DNA of 64,000 nt from Pseudomonas vanderleydeniana (GTDB taxonomy: Bacteria > Pseudomonadota > Gammaproteobacteria > Pseudomonadales > Pseudomonadaceae), in NCBI RefSeq assembly GCF_014268755.2, contig NZ_CP077093.1, forward strand, positions 2,406,001 to 2,470,000, given 5' to 3'. This document shows positions 7,775-15,798 of this stretch, in pieces; position 1 is the stretch's first letter, and each line of letters begins with the position of its first letter. The notes below the pieces were generated by a model. It searched no databases, was not told the DNA's origin, and worked only from the letters and a program-made list of their open reading frames with translations. A program made the translations under genes and the position numbers.

Positions 7775-8665
7775 TTATGCCGCAGGGGGCGGCAAATCCG
7801 TCTGCGCATCCAGTAAGGCCATGAAGGCCCGTGCGGCATTCGACAGCGTCCGTTCGGTATGCAGGATATAGCCTAGCTGGCGAGTGAGCTGTATGCCCGG
7901 TAAAGGTATGCGCGCGACCTGTTCGTCGAGCATGGTGCGTGGCAGCACGCTCCAGGCCAGGCCGATCGACACCATCATCTTGATGGTCTCCAGGTAGTTG
8001 GTGCTCATGGCGATGTTCGGCGTCAGGCCCTGGGCCTCGAACAGGCGCTGGACGATGTGATGGGTGAAGGTGTTGCCGCCGGGGAAGACCGCCGGTCGGT
8101 GAGCGATATCGCCCAGACTGACGGTATCGTTGCTGACCAGCGGATGTTCGGGAGCGACGACGAAGTCCAGCGGGTCGTCCCATACCGGAACGGCGCGGAC
8201 CAGGTGGTGGGGTTCCGGCGCCAGGGTGATGACGGCCAGTTCCGCTCGTCCGTGAAGAATTTCCTCGTAGGCGACTTCCGAATCGAGGAACTGAATGTCC
8301 AGCGCTACCTGTGGGTACTGCCGGGTATAGGCACGCAATAGCGGCGGCAGGCGGTGCAGGCCAATGTGGTGGCTGGTGGCCAGTGTCAGGCGCCCGCTGA
8401 CCTCGCCGGTCAGATTGGTCAGGGCCCGGCGGGTGTCGTCGAGCACGTTGAGAATCTGGTAGGCCCGGGGTAGCAGGGCGCGGCCGGCCTCGGTCAGGCC
8501 GACCTCGCGGCCCAGTCGGTCGAACAGCCGGACGTTCAGTTGCTGCTCCAGGCCGGCGATCCGTTTGCTGATCGCCGGCTGGGTCAGGTGCAGGCGTTCG
8601 CCGGCGCCGGAGAAGCTGCCGGTTTCGGCAATCGCGATAAAGGCGTTGAGGTTGGCCAGATCCAT
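7775..8665 (-). CDS. LysR family regulator divergent from leuC
   Basis: A 296-residue regulator. Residues 1-60 form the LysR helix-turn-helix (LNAFIAIAETGSFSGAGERL, then LTQPAISKRIAGLEQQL), followed by a linker helix and a periplasmic-binding-protein-like effector domain from about 90 on. It is transcribed away from leuC across a 154-bp AT-rich gap, the usual arrangement for a LysR protein that controls its divergent neighbour. P. aeruginosa PA3122 occupies the same place. Control of leucine synthesis is an inference from position; the effector is unknown. Confidence 0.92.
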   Translation of the reverse strand: MDLANLNAFIAIAETGSFSGAGERLHLTQPAISKRIAGLEQQLNVRLFDRLGREVGLTEAGRALLPRAYQILNVLDDTRRALTNLTGEVSGRLTLATSHHIGLHRLPPLLRAYTRQYPQVALDIQFLDSEVAYEEILHGRAELAVITLAPEPHHLVRAVPVWDDPLDFVVAPEHPLVSNDTVSLGDIAHRPAVFPGGNTFTHHIVQRLFEAQGLTPNIAMSTNYLETIKMMVSIGLAWSVLPRTMLDEQVARIPLPGIQLTRQLGYILHTERTLSNAARAFMALLDAQTDLPPPAA

Positions 8666-8819
8666 GATCGGTATTCCAGATGGCTATCCAAAGCATAAAA
8701 ATTATGAATTTGAGTTATTCACTCTAACCTCATAGCATCGACCTCACAAGCCAAAGGGTTATTGAGAACTGTCATCAATAGACCCGGGGCATAGAAACAA
8801 GCTGATGAGGAAACGTCTG
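8666..8819. promoter_or_regulatory. Divergent LysR-leuC control region
   Basis: The 154-bp gap contains an AT-rich core near 8690-8735 (ATAAAAATTATGAATTTGAG) in otherwise GC-rich DNA. Divergent promoters and LysR binding sites would be expected here. I found no convincing long palindrome, no leucine-rich leader peptide and no attenuator hairpin, so leucine attenuation of the enterobacterial kind is not supported. Confidence 0.5.
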
Positions 8820-10238
8820 ATGGCTGGCAAAACGCTTTACGACAAGCTTTGGGAATCCCATGAAGTGAAACGGCGCGATGATGGGTCGTCGCTGATCTAC
8901 ATCGACCGTCACATCATTCACGAAGTGACCTCGCCACAAGCGTTCGAAGGCCTCAAGCTGGCCGGCCGCAAGCCATGGCGGGTCGACTCGATCGTCGCCA
9001 CGCCCGATCACAACGTACCGACCACCCCTGAGCGCAAGGGCGGCATCGAGGCGATCGCCGACCAGGTGTCGCGTATCCAGGTGCAGACCCTCGACGACTA
9101 CTGCGACGAATTTGGCATCACCGAATTCAAGATGAACGACGTGCGCCAGGGCATCGTCCACGTGATCGGCCCGGAGCAGGGCGCGACCTTGCCGGGCATG
9201 ACCGTGGTCTGCGGTGACTCCCATACCTCGACCCACGGTGCCTTCGGCGCCCTGGCCCATGGTATCGGCACCTCCGAGGTCGAGCACGTGTTTGCCACCC
9301 AGTGCCTCGTCGCCAAGAAAATGAAGAACATGCTGGTTCGTGTCGAAGGGCAGTTGCCGATCGGCGTGACCGCCAAGGACATCGTGCTCGCCGTCATTGG
9401 CAAGATCGGCACCGCCGGCGGTAACGGCCATGCCATCGAGTTCGCCGGCAGTGCGATCCGCGACCTGTCCATCGAAGGCCGCATGACCATCTGCAACATG
9501 TCCATCGAAGCCGGTGCCCGCGTGGGCCTGGTGGCGACGGACGAAAAGACCGTCGCCTACGTCAAGGACCGTCCGTTCGCCCCGAAAGGCGCGGAATGGG
9601 ACCTGGCCGTGGAAGCCTGGAAGGACCTGGTCTCCGATGCCGATGCGGTGTTCGACACCGTGGTCGAGCTCGATGCCGCCCAGATCAAGCCACAGGTCAG
9701 CTGGGGCACCTCGCCGGAGATGGTGCTCGCCGTCGACCAGAACGTGCCGGACCCGGCGCAAGAGCCGGACCTGGTCAAGCGTGGTTCCATCGAGCGTGCA
9801 CTCAAGTACATGGGCCTGACCGCCAGCCAGGCGATCACCGATATCCAGCTGGATCGGGTGTTCATCGGTTCCTGCACCAACTCGCGCATCGAAGACCTGC
9901 GTGCTGCCGCGCAAGTTGCCAAGGGCCGCAAGGTGGCCGCGACGATCAAGCAGGCGCTGGTCGTACCGGGCTCGGGCCTGGTGAAGGCCCAGGCCGAAGC
10001 GGAAGGCCTGGACAAGATTTTCCTCGAAGCCGGCTTCGAGTGGCGTGAACCGGGCTGCTCGATGTGCCTGGCGATGAACCCGGACCGCCTGGAAAGCGGC
10101 GAGCACTGCGCCTCGACGTCCAACCGCAACTTCGAAGGGCGCCAGGGTGCCGGTGGGCGTACCCACCTGGTCAGCCCGGCCATGGCCGCGGCGGCTGCCA
10201 TCAACGGCCGTTTCATCGACGTTCGCGAATTGATCTGA
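8820..10238 (+). CDS. leuC: 3-isopropylmalate dehydratase large subunit LeuC
   Basis: A 472-residue aconitase-family subunit that with LeuD isomerises 2-isopropylmalate to 3-isopropylmalate in leucine synthesis. The [4Fe-4S] ligands are visible in [14 protein letters not shown] and in [42 protein letters not shown] is the substrate/cluster loop. The start at 8820 gives the conserved [16 protein letters not shown] and has GAGGAAA upstream; an in-frame ATG at 8805 lacks a ribosome site. leuD follows after 11 bp. Confidence 0.97.
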   Translation: MAGKTLYDKLWESHEVKRRDDGSSLIYIDRHIIHEVTSPQAFEGLKLAGRKPWRVDSIVATPDHNVPTTPERKGGIEAIADQVSRIQVQTLDDYCDEFGITEFKMNDVRQGIVHVIGPEQGATLPGMTVVCGDSHTSTHGAFGALAHGIGTSEVEHVFATQCLVAKKMKNMLVRVEGQLPIGVTAKDIVLAVIGKIGTAGGNGHAIEFAGSAIRDLSIEGRMTICNMSIEAGARVGLVATDEKTVAYVKDRPFAPKGAEWDLAVEAWKDLVSDADAVFDTVVELDAAQIKPQVSWGTSPEMVLAVDQNVPDPAQEPDLVKRGSIERALKYMGLTASQAITDIQLDRVFIGSCTNSRIEDLRAAAQVAKGRKVAATIKQALVVPGSGLVKAQAEAEGLDKIFLEAGFEWREPGCSMCLAMNPDRLESGEHCASTSNRNFEGRQGAGGRTHLVSPAMAAAAAINGRFIDVRELI

Positions 10239-10249
10239 GGAAAACCAAC

Positions 10250-10894
10250 ATGAAAGCCTTTACCCAGCACACCGGTCTCGTCGCGCCCCTGGATCGCGCC
10301 AACGTCGACACCGATCAGATCATTCCCAAGCAGTTCCTCAAATCGATCAAGCGCACCGGTTTCGGTCCGAACCTGTTCGACGAGTGGCGCTACCTGGACG
10401 TCGGTTATGCCTACCAGGACAACTCCAAGCGTCCGCTGAACAAGGATTTCGTACTCAACGCCGAGCGCTACCAGGGTGCCAGCGTGCTGCTGGCGCGGGA
10501 AAACTTCGGTTGCGGTTCCAGCCGTGAGCACGCGCCGTGGGCGTTGGACGAGTATGGTTTCCGCAGCATCATCGCGCCGAGCTATGCCGACATTTTCTTC
10601 AACAACAGCTTCAAGAACGGCCTGTTGCCGATCATTCTCAGCGAGAGCGAAGTCGACGAGCTGTTCCAGCAGGTCGAGGCCACTCCGGGCTACCAGCTGA
10701 CCGTCGATCTCGCGGCCCAGACCGTGACCCGTCCGGACGGCAAGGTCTATCACTTCGAAGTCGATGCGTTCCGCAAGCATTGCCTGCTCAACGGCCTGGA
10801 CGATATCGGCCTGACCCTGCAGGACGGTGAGGCGATCGCGGCGTTCGAGGCCAAGCATCGCGCCAGCCAGCCGTGGCTGTTCCGCGACGCCTGA
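10250..10894 (+). CDS. leuD: 3-isopropylmalate dehydratase small subunit LeuD
   Basis: A 214-residue swivel-domain subunit, the partner of LeuC. The N-terminus [20 protein letters not shown] leads to [19 protein letters not shown]. The substrate-binding [15 protein letters not shown] near residue 83 and the [13 protein letters not shown] loop are intact. The ATG follows the leuC stop by 11 bp with a GAGGAAAA ribosome site, so the two subunits are co-translated from one message. Confidence 0.97.
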   Translation: MKAFTQHTGLVAPLDRANVDTDQIIPKQFLKSIKRTGFGPNLFDEWRYLDVGYAYQDNSKRPLNKDFVLNAERYQGASVLLARENFGCGSSREHAPWALDEYGFRSIIAPSYADIFFNNSFKNGLLPIILSESEVDELFQQVEATPGYQLTVDLAAQTVTRPDGKVYHFEVDAFRKHCLLNGLDDIGLTLQDGEAIAAFEAKHRASQPWLFRDA

Positions 10895-10929
10895 TTCGAT
10901 ATCGGCAGGGCGGGCCCGATTCGCGGCGG

Positions 10930-11017
10930 TTCGGCGCTCCGACAAGCGCTGCTCCCGCAAGGTTGAAGGCGTACGCAATATCGGTGAATTGTAGGAGCAG
11001 GGCTTGTCCGCGAAGGG
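10930..11017. repeat. Degenerate REP pair between leuD and the methyltransferase
   Basis: Imperfect inverted arms: GACAAGCGCTGCTCCCGCA (10950-10968) against TGTAGGAGCAGGGCTTGTCC (10991-11010). They match the TGTRGGAGC-type REP family rather than the TGTGGCGAGC family. The pair lies inside the leu operon, 42 bp before the next start codon, where it could act as a partial transcription brake or mRNA stabiliser. Confidence 0.6.
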
Positions 11018-11059
11018 GGCCCTCAAACTCCACCGGCAATCCGACAAAAGGACCACCCC

Positions 11060-11824
11060 ATGACCAGCAACGCCCACAGCCAAGTGGTACAAAAGCAGTT
11101 TGGTGAACAGGCGGCTGCCTACCTGAGCAGCGCCGTACACGCCCAGGGCGCCGAGTTCGCGCTGCTGCAGGCCGAGCTGGCCGGGCACGCCAATGCGCGG
11201 GTGCTGGACCTGGGTTGCGGTGCGGGTCATGTGAGTTTTCACGTCGCCCCGCTGGTGGGCAAGGTGGCCGCCTACGACCTCTCGCCGCAGATGCTCGACG
11301 TGGTCGCCGCAGCCGCCAGGGATCGTGGCCTGGACAATATCGCAACCGTGCGAGGCGCGGCGGAAAGCCTGCCGTTCGCCGATGGCGAGTTCGATTTCGT
11401 CTTCAGCCGCTACTCCGCGCACCACTGGAGTGATCTCGGCCTGGCCCTGCGGGAAGTGCGGCGGGTGTTGAAACCGGGTGGCGTGGCGGCCTTCATCGAC
11501 GTAATGTCCCCGGGCAGCCCGTTGTTCGACACCTACCTGCAGACTGTCGAGGTGTTGCGCGATACCAGTCACGTGCGTGATTACTCGGCCGCCGAGTGGG
11601 GGCGCCAGGTCAGTGAGGCGGGCCTGCACGTGCGCAGTACCGGCCGTCAGCGGTTGCGCCTGGAGTTCAACTCCTGGGTCGAGCGCATGCGCACTCCGGC
11701 GCCGTTGCGGGTGGCGATTCGTGACCTGCAGCAGGCAATGGGCAGCGAAGTGCAGGAATATTTTGAGATTGAGGCCGATGGTTCGTTCAGTACAGATGTA
11801 CTGGTGCTGTGGGCCGAGCGATAG
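11060..11824 (+). CDS. Class I SAM-dependent methyltransferase (UbiE/Methyltransf_11 type)
   Basis: A 254-residue Rossmann-fold methyltransferase. Motif I VLDLGCGAGHVSFHV (near 47-61) binds S-adenosylmethionine; YDLSPQMLDVV is motif II; DFVFSRYSAHHW and LREVRRVLKPGGVAAFIDV are motifs IV and V. It lies between leuD and leuB on the same strand, an arrangement I recall from other pseudomonads (PA3119), yet no leucine-pathway step needs a methyltransferase. A trans-aconitate methyltransferase-like repair role for aconitase-type side products is one speculative possibility. The substrate is unknown. Confidence 0.85.
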   Translation: MTSNAHSQVVQKQFGEQAAAYLSSAVHAQGAEFALLQAELAGHANARVLDLGCGAGHVSFHVAPLVGKVAAYDLSPQMLDVVAAAARDRGLDNIATVRGAAESLPFADGEFDFVFSRYSAHHWSDLGLALREVRRVLKPGGVAAFIDVMSPGSPLFDTYLQTVEVLRDTSHVRDYSAAEWGRQVSEAGLHVRSTGRQRLRLEFNSWVERMRTPAPLRVAIRDLQQAMGSEVQEYFEIEADGSFSTDVLVLWAER

Positions 11825-11880
11825 ACTTTTTCCAGGTCGCCCGGTTTCACGGTCGACCCGACAGATGACATGAGGAAAGC

Positions 11881-12963
11881 ATGAGCAAGCAGATTCTGAT
11901 TCTCCCAGGCGACGGTATCGGTCCGGAAATCATGGCCGAAGCGGTCAAGGTGCTGGAGCTGGCCAACGAGAAGTACGACCTGGGCTTCGAGCTGAGCCAC
12001 GACGTGATCGGTGGCGCGGCCATCGACAAGCACGGCGTGCCGCTGGCCGACGAGACCCTGGAGCGTGCCCGTGCCGCCGACGCGGTGCTGCTGGGCGCCG
12101 TGGGTGGGCCGAAGTGGGACAAGATCGAGCGTGACATCCGCCCGGAACGTGGCCTGCTGAAAATCCGTGCGCAACTGGGCCTGTTCGGCAACCTGCGTCC
12201 GGCGATCCTCTACCCGCAACTGGCCGACGCCTCGAGCCTCAAGCGTGAAATCGTTGCCGGGCTGGATATCCTGATCGTGCGCGAGCTGACCGGCGGTATC
12301 TACTTCGGCGCGCCACGTGGCACCCGCGAGCTGGAGAACGGCGAGCGCCAGTCCTACGACACCCTGCCGTACAGCGAAAGCGAAATCCGCCGTATCGCCC
12401 GTGTCGGTTTCGACATGGCCCGCGTACGCGGCAAGAAGCTCTGCTCGGTGGACAAGGCCAACGTCCTGGCGTCCAGCCAACTGTGGCGTGAAGTGGTCGA
12501 GGAGGTCGCCAAGGACTATCCGGACGTCGAGCTGAGCCACATGTACGTCGACAACGCGGCGATGCAGCTGGTGCGTGCACCGAAGCAGTTCGACGTGATC
12601 GTCACCGACAACATGTTCGGCGACATCCTCTCCGACGAGGCATCGATGCTCACCGGCTCCATCGGCATGCTGCCGTCGGCCTCCCTGGATGCCAATAACA
12701 AGGGCATGTACGAGCCATGCCACGGCTCGGCTCCGGACATCGCCGGACAGGGCATCGCCAACCCGCTGGCAACCATCCTCTCGGTGTCGATGATGCTGCG
12801 CTACAGCTTCAACCTGAACGAAGCGGCGGCGGCCATCGAGCAGGCGGTGAGCGTGGTGCTGGACCGCGGCTTGCGCACCGGCGACATCTGGTCCGAGGGT
12901 TGCACCCGGGTCGGAACGCAGGAAATGGGTAACGCAGTAGCCGAGGCGCTGCGGAATCTGTAA
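11881..12963 (+). CDS. leuB: 3-isopropylmalate dehydrogenase LeuB
   Basis: A 360-residue NAD-dependent enzyme that oxidises and decarboxylates 3-isopropylmalate to 2-oxoisocaproate. [20 protein letters not shown] is the start, [21 protein letters not shown] the substrate loop with the three arginines, and [24 protein letters not shown] carries the Mg-binding aspartates. [20 protein letters not shown] is the NAD-binding segment. Length is normal for the dimeric family. A TGAGGAAAG ribosome site precedes the ATG, and asd follows after 68 bp. Confidence 0.97.
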   Translation: MSKQILILPGDGIGPEIMAEAVKVLELANEKYDLGFELSHDVIGGAAIDKHGVPLADETLERARAADAVLLGAVGGPKWDKIERDIRPERGLLKIRAQLGLFGNLRPAILYPQLADASSLKREIVAGLDILIVRELTGGIYFGAPRGTRELENGERQSYDTLPYSESEIRRIARVGFDMARVRGKKLCSVDKANVLASSQLWREVVEEVAKDYPDVELSHMYVDNAAMQLVRAPKQFDVIVTDNMFGDILSDEASMLTGSIGMLPSASLDANNKGMYEPCHGSAPDIAGQGIANPLATILSVSMMLRYSFNLNEAAAAIEQAVSVVLDRGLRTGDIWSEGCTRVGTQEMGNAVAEALRNL

Positions 12964-13031
12964 TCTCTCGGGCCCACCGCTTCTTTCATCCCCGGAAGCG
13001 GTGACCCACTTTTGTAAAAGGTGTAGTTGCG

Positions 13032-14144
13032 ATGAAACGTGTAGGTCTGATCGGTTGGCGCGGTATGGTCGGTTCCGTGCTCATGCAGCGGATGCTGGAA
13101 GAGCGGGACTTCGATCTTATTGAGCCGGTGTTTTTCACCACTTCCAATGTCGGTGGCCAAGGCCCTGCCGTGGGCAAGGATATTGCTCCGCTGAAGGACG
13201 CCTACAGCATTGAAGAGCTGAAAACCCTCGACGTGATTCTGACCTGCCAGGGCGGCGACTACACCAGCGAGGTTTTCCCCAAGCTGCGCGAAGCCGGCTG
13301 GCAGGGTTACTGGATCGACGCCGCTTCCAGCCTGCGCATGCAGGATGACGCGGTCATCGTTCTCGATCCGGTCAACCGCAAGGTCATCGACCAGCAGCTG
13401 GACACCGGCACCCGCAACTTCATCGGCGGCAACTGCACCGTCAGCCTGATGCTGATGGGCCTGGGCGGTCTGTTCGAGGCTGGCCTGGTGGAGTGGATGA
13501 GTGCCATGACCTACCAGGCCGCTTCCGGTGCCGGCGCGCAGAACATGCGTGAGCTGATCCGCCAGATGGGCGCGACCCACGCGGCGGTCGCCGATGACCT
13601 GGCCAACCCGGCCAGCGCCATCCTCGACATCGACCGCAAGGTCGCCGAGACCATGCGCAGCGATGCCTATCCGACCGAAAACTTCGGCGTACCGCTGGCT
13701 GGCAGCCTGATCCCGTGGATCGACAAGGAACTGCCGAACGGCCAGAGCCGCGAAGAGTGGAAGGCCCAGGCCGAGACCAACAAGATCCTCGGTCGCTTCA
13801 AGAACCCGATCCCGGTGGACGGTATCTGCGTGCGCATCGGCGCCATGCGTTGCCACAGCCAGGCGCTGACCATCAAGCTGAACAAGGATGTGCCGATGGC
13901 CGACATCGAAGGCCTGATCAGCCAGCACAACCCTTGGGTCAAGCTGGTGCCGAACCAGCGCGAGATCAGCATGCAGGAGCTGAGCCCGACCAAGGTCACC
14001 GGCACCCTGAACATCCCGGTAGGGCGTCTGCGCAAGCTGAACATGGGCTCGCAGTTCCTCGGTGCGTTCACCGTTGGCGACCAGTTGCTGTGGGGTGCGG
14101 CCGAACCGCTGCGCCGCATGCTGCGGATCCTGCTGGAGCGTTGA
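13032..14144 (+). CDS. asd: Aspartate-semialdehyde dehydrogenase
   Basis: A 370-residue NADPH enzyme converting aspartyl phosphate to aspartate semialdehyde, the branch point to lysine/diaminopimelate, threonine and methionine. [20 protein letters not shown] is the NADP loop. [12 protein letters not shown] places the catalytic Cys at 135, and [16 protein letters not shown] carries the active-site His. Length and sequence match the long gamma-proteobacterial form. A strong terminator follows at 14167, closing the leu-asd block. Confidence 0.97.
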   Translation: MKRVGLIGWRGMVGSVLMQRMLEERDFDLIEPVFFTTSNVGGQGPAVGKDIAPLKDAYSIEELKTLDVILTCQGGDYTSEVFPKLREAGWQGYWIDAASSLRMQDDAVIVLDPVNRKVIDQQLDTGTRNFIGGNCTVSLMLMGLGGLFEAGLVEWMSAMTYQAASGAGAQNMRELIRQMGATHAAVADDLANPASAILDIDRKVAETMRSDAYPTENFGVPLAGSLIPWIDKELPNGQSREEWKAQAETNKILGRFKNPIPVDGICVRIGAMRCHSQALTIKLNKDVPMADIEGLISQHNPWVKLVPNQREISMQELSPTKVTGTLNIPVGRLRKLNMGSQFLGAFTVGDQLLWGAAEPLRRMLRILLER

Positions 14145-14166
14145 TTCGCCGAAGGCTTGAAAACGA

Positions 14167-14197
14167 CCCGCGACTCGCAAGAGTCGCGGGTTTTTTG
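14167..14197 (+). terminator. Rho-independent terminator after asd
   Basis: A perfect 11-bp stem, ACCCGCGACTC (14167-14177) and GAGTCGCGGGT (14182-14192), with a GCAA tetraloop and six T in a row from 14192. Confidence 0.94.
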
Positions 14198-14284
14198 TTG
14201 GTGGGTGGTTCAGGCGGACTATTGTGGTGCTCCTGCTCCCCTGATGAATGGATTGGGATGAAGGACTTGTGGCGAGCGGCCTTG

Positions 14285-14431
14285 TGTGGCGAGCGGGCTT
14301 GCCCGCGCTGGGCTGCGAGGCAGCCCCAAGCCGGCTTCCCCGGTACGTCAGGCAGAATGGGGTCGCAGGTGTCAGGGCCGCTTCGCGCCCCAGCGCGGCG
14401 GTGCGGCGTTCCGACAAGCCCGCTCGCCACA
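14285..14431. repeat. BIME-type palindromic repeat, copy 2
   Basis: This 147-bp element is nearly identical to copy 1 at 4193 over its left 110 bp (TGTGGCGAGCGGGCTTGCCC through CTTCGCGCCCCAGCGCGG). Its right side differs by an insertion, GGTGCGGCGTTCCGAC. A broken extra arm (TGTGGCGAGCGGCCTTG, from 14269) precedes it, and REP-arm fragments continue to about 14500. The gap 14145-14588 thus holds only the asd terminator and this repeat. Confidence 0.85.
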
Positions 14432-14588
14432 CGAGTCTGTTCCACCCATCACCAGCATGTTCACCAAACAAGCTCGCTCGCCACAACAGTCCGCTTGCCC
14501 AGGAGCATGGCGCCAGCATCGAGAAATTGCCTGGCCGCCCGCTCACGGGTAAAGTGCCGCTCCCCCCGTTTTGCCTGAGGAAAATCCC

Positions 14589-15590
14589 ATGAGCCAGTCT
14601 CTTGATATTGCCGTCATCGGTGCCACTGGCACGGTCGGTGAAACCCTGGTGCAGATCCTCGAGGAGCGGGATTTCCCGGTGGCCAACCTGCACCTGCTGG
14701 CCAGCAGCGAGTCGGCAGGGCAGTCGGTGCCTTTCCGGGGCAAGAACGTGCGTGTTCGCGAAGTCGACGAATTCGATTTCGCCAAGGTCCAGCTGGCATT
14801 CTTTGCCGCAGGCCCGGCGGTCACCCTCAGTTTCGCTCCACGTGCGACGGCAGCCGGTTGTGCGGTGATCGACCTGTCGGGGGCTCTGCCGGTCCCGCAG
14901 GTGGTGCCGGAAGCCAATCCCGGGATTCTGTCCGGCCTGGGCAAACCGGTACAGGTCGGCAGCCCGAGTGCTTCGGCCACCGCGCTGGCCGTGGCCCTGG
15001 CGCCGCTCAAGGGCCTGCTGGAGATTCGCCAGGTGAGCCTGACCGCGTGCCTGGCGATGTCCAGCCAGGGGCGTGAAGCGGTCAGTGAGCTGGCTCGCCA
15101 GACTGCGGAACTGCTCAACATGCGCCCGCTGGAACCGCGTGTTTTCGACCGCCAGGTGGCCTTCAACCTGCTGGCTCAGGTCGGCAAGCCGGATGCCCAG
15201 GGACATGTGCCGTTGGAAAAACGCCTGGTCAATGAGTTGCGCGAACTGCTGGAAGCACCTTTACTAAAAATTTCAGTCACTTGCGTTCAAGCCCCGGTGT
15301 TTTTTGGCGATAGCTATAGTGTGTCCCTGCAGGCCGCTGCCGACGTCGACCTGCAAGCGGTGAACGAGGCGCTGGAGGCTGCTGCTGGCATCGAGCTGGT
15401 GGACGCTGACGATTATCCGACCGCGGTCGGTGATGCCGTCGGCCAGGATGTGGTCTACGTCGGACGGGTCCGCCATGGCGTGGATGACCCGGCGCAGCTC
15501 AACCTGTGGCTGACGACGGACAACGTGCGCAAGGGCGCGGCACTGAACGCCGTGCAACTGGCTGAGCTGTTGATAAAAGACCCGCTGTAA
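14589..15590 (+). CDS. Aspartate-semialdehyde dehydrogenase paralogue (Usg-like), catalytic Cys absent
   Basis: A 333-residue member of the ASADH superfamily: IAVIGATGTVGETLVQILEE is the NADP-binding loop and VIDLSGA the following strand. At the catalytic position the family reads N-P-N-C-S, but this protein reads S125-P-S-A128-S, so the nucleophilic Cys is Ala. Activity as a semialdehyde dehydrogenase is therefore unlikely. The equivalent gene sits before fimV in P. aeruginosa (PA3116), and E. coli Usg is similar, so conservation suggests another role. The ATG at 14589 has GAGGAAAA upstream; an in-frame TTG at 14571 is less likely. Confidence 0.88.
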   Translation: MSQSLDIAVIGATGTVGETLVQILEERDFPVANLHLLASSESAGQSVPFRGKNVRVREVDEFDFAKVQLAFFAAGPAVTLSFAPRATAAGCAVIDLSGALPVPQVVPEANPGILSGLGKPVQVGSPSASATALAVALAPLKGLLEIRQVSLTACLAMSSQGREAVSELARQTAELLNMRPLEPRVFDRQVAFNLLAQVGKPDAQGHVPLEKRLVNELRELLEAPLLKISVTCVQAPVFFGDSYSVSLQAAADVDLQAVNEALEAAAGIELVDADDYPTAVGDAVGQDVVYVGRVRHGVDDPAQLNLWLTTDNVRKGAALNAVQLAELLIKDPL

Positions 15591-15798
15591 AAGATACTTG
15601 GCGACAATTTGCAGAATGATTCTGGCCTGACGCTATGCTCAGGCTGGTTGCTGAAGGTGAGCTGCCCCACGGGCACTTGCAGGGGCATCGGCGACAACAG
15701 GGTGACGCAGTCACATTTTCAGAGCTGCACACCATGCCGAAAGGCAGCTACACCACCTTCTCGCTGGCCGAGGAACGCACAAACAAAGGAAGAGGCTG

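Noticed and set aside
8666..8819. Possible leucine attenuator upstream of leuC
   Set aside because: No leader ORF with a run of Leu codons and no terminator/antiterminator pair could be found.
12801..15206. An open frame of 800 codons on the minus strand across leuB, asd and the asd paralogue
   Set aside because: It crosses a strong terminator and a REP element and has no ribosome site or family similarity; the sense genes have clear catalytic motifs.
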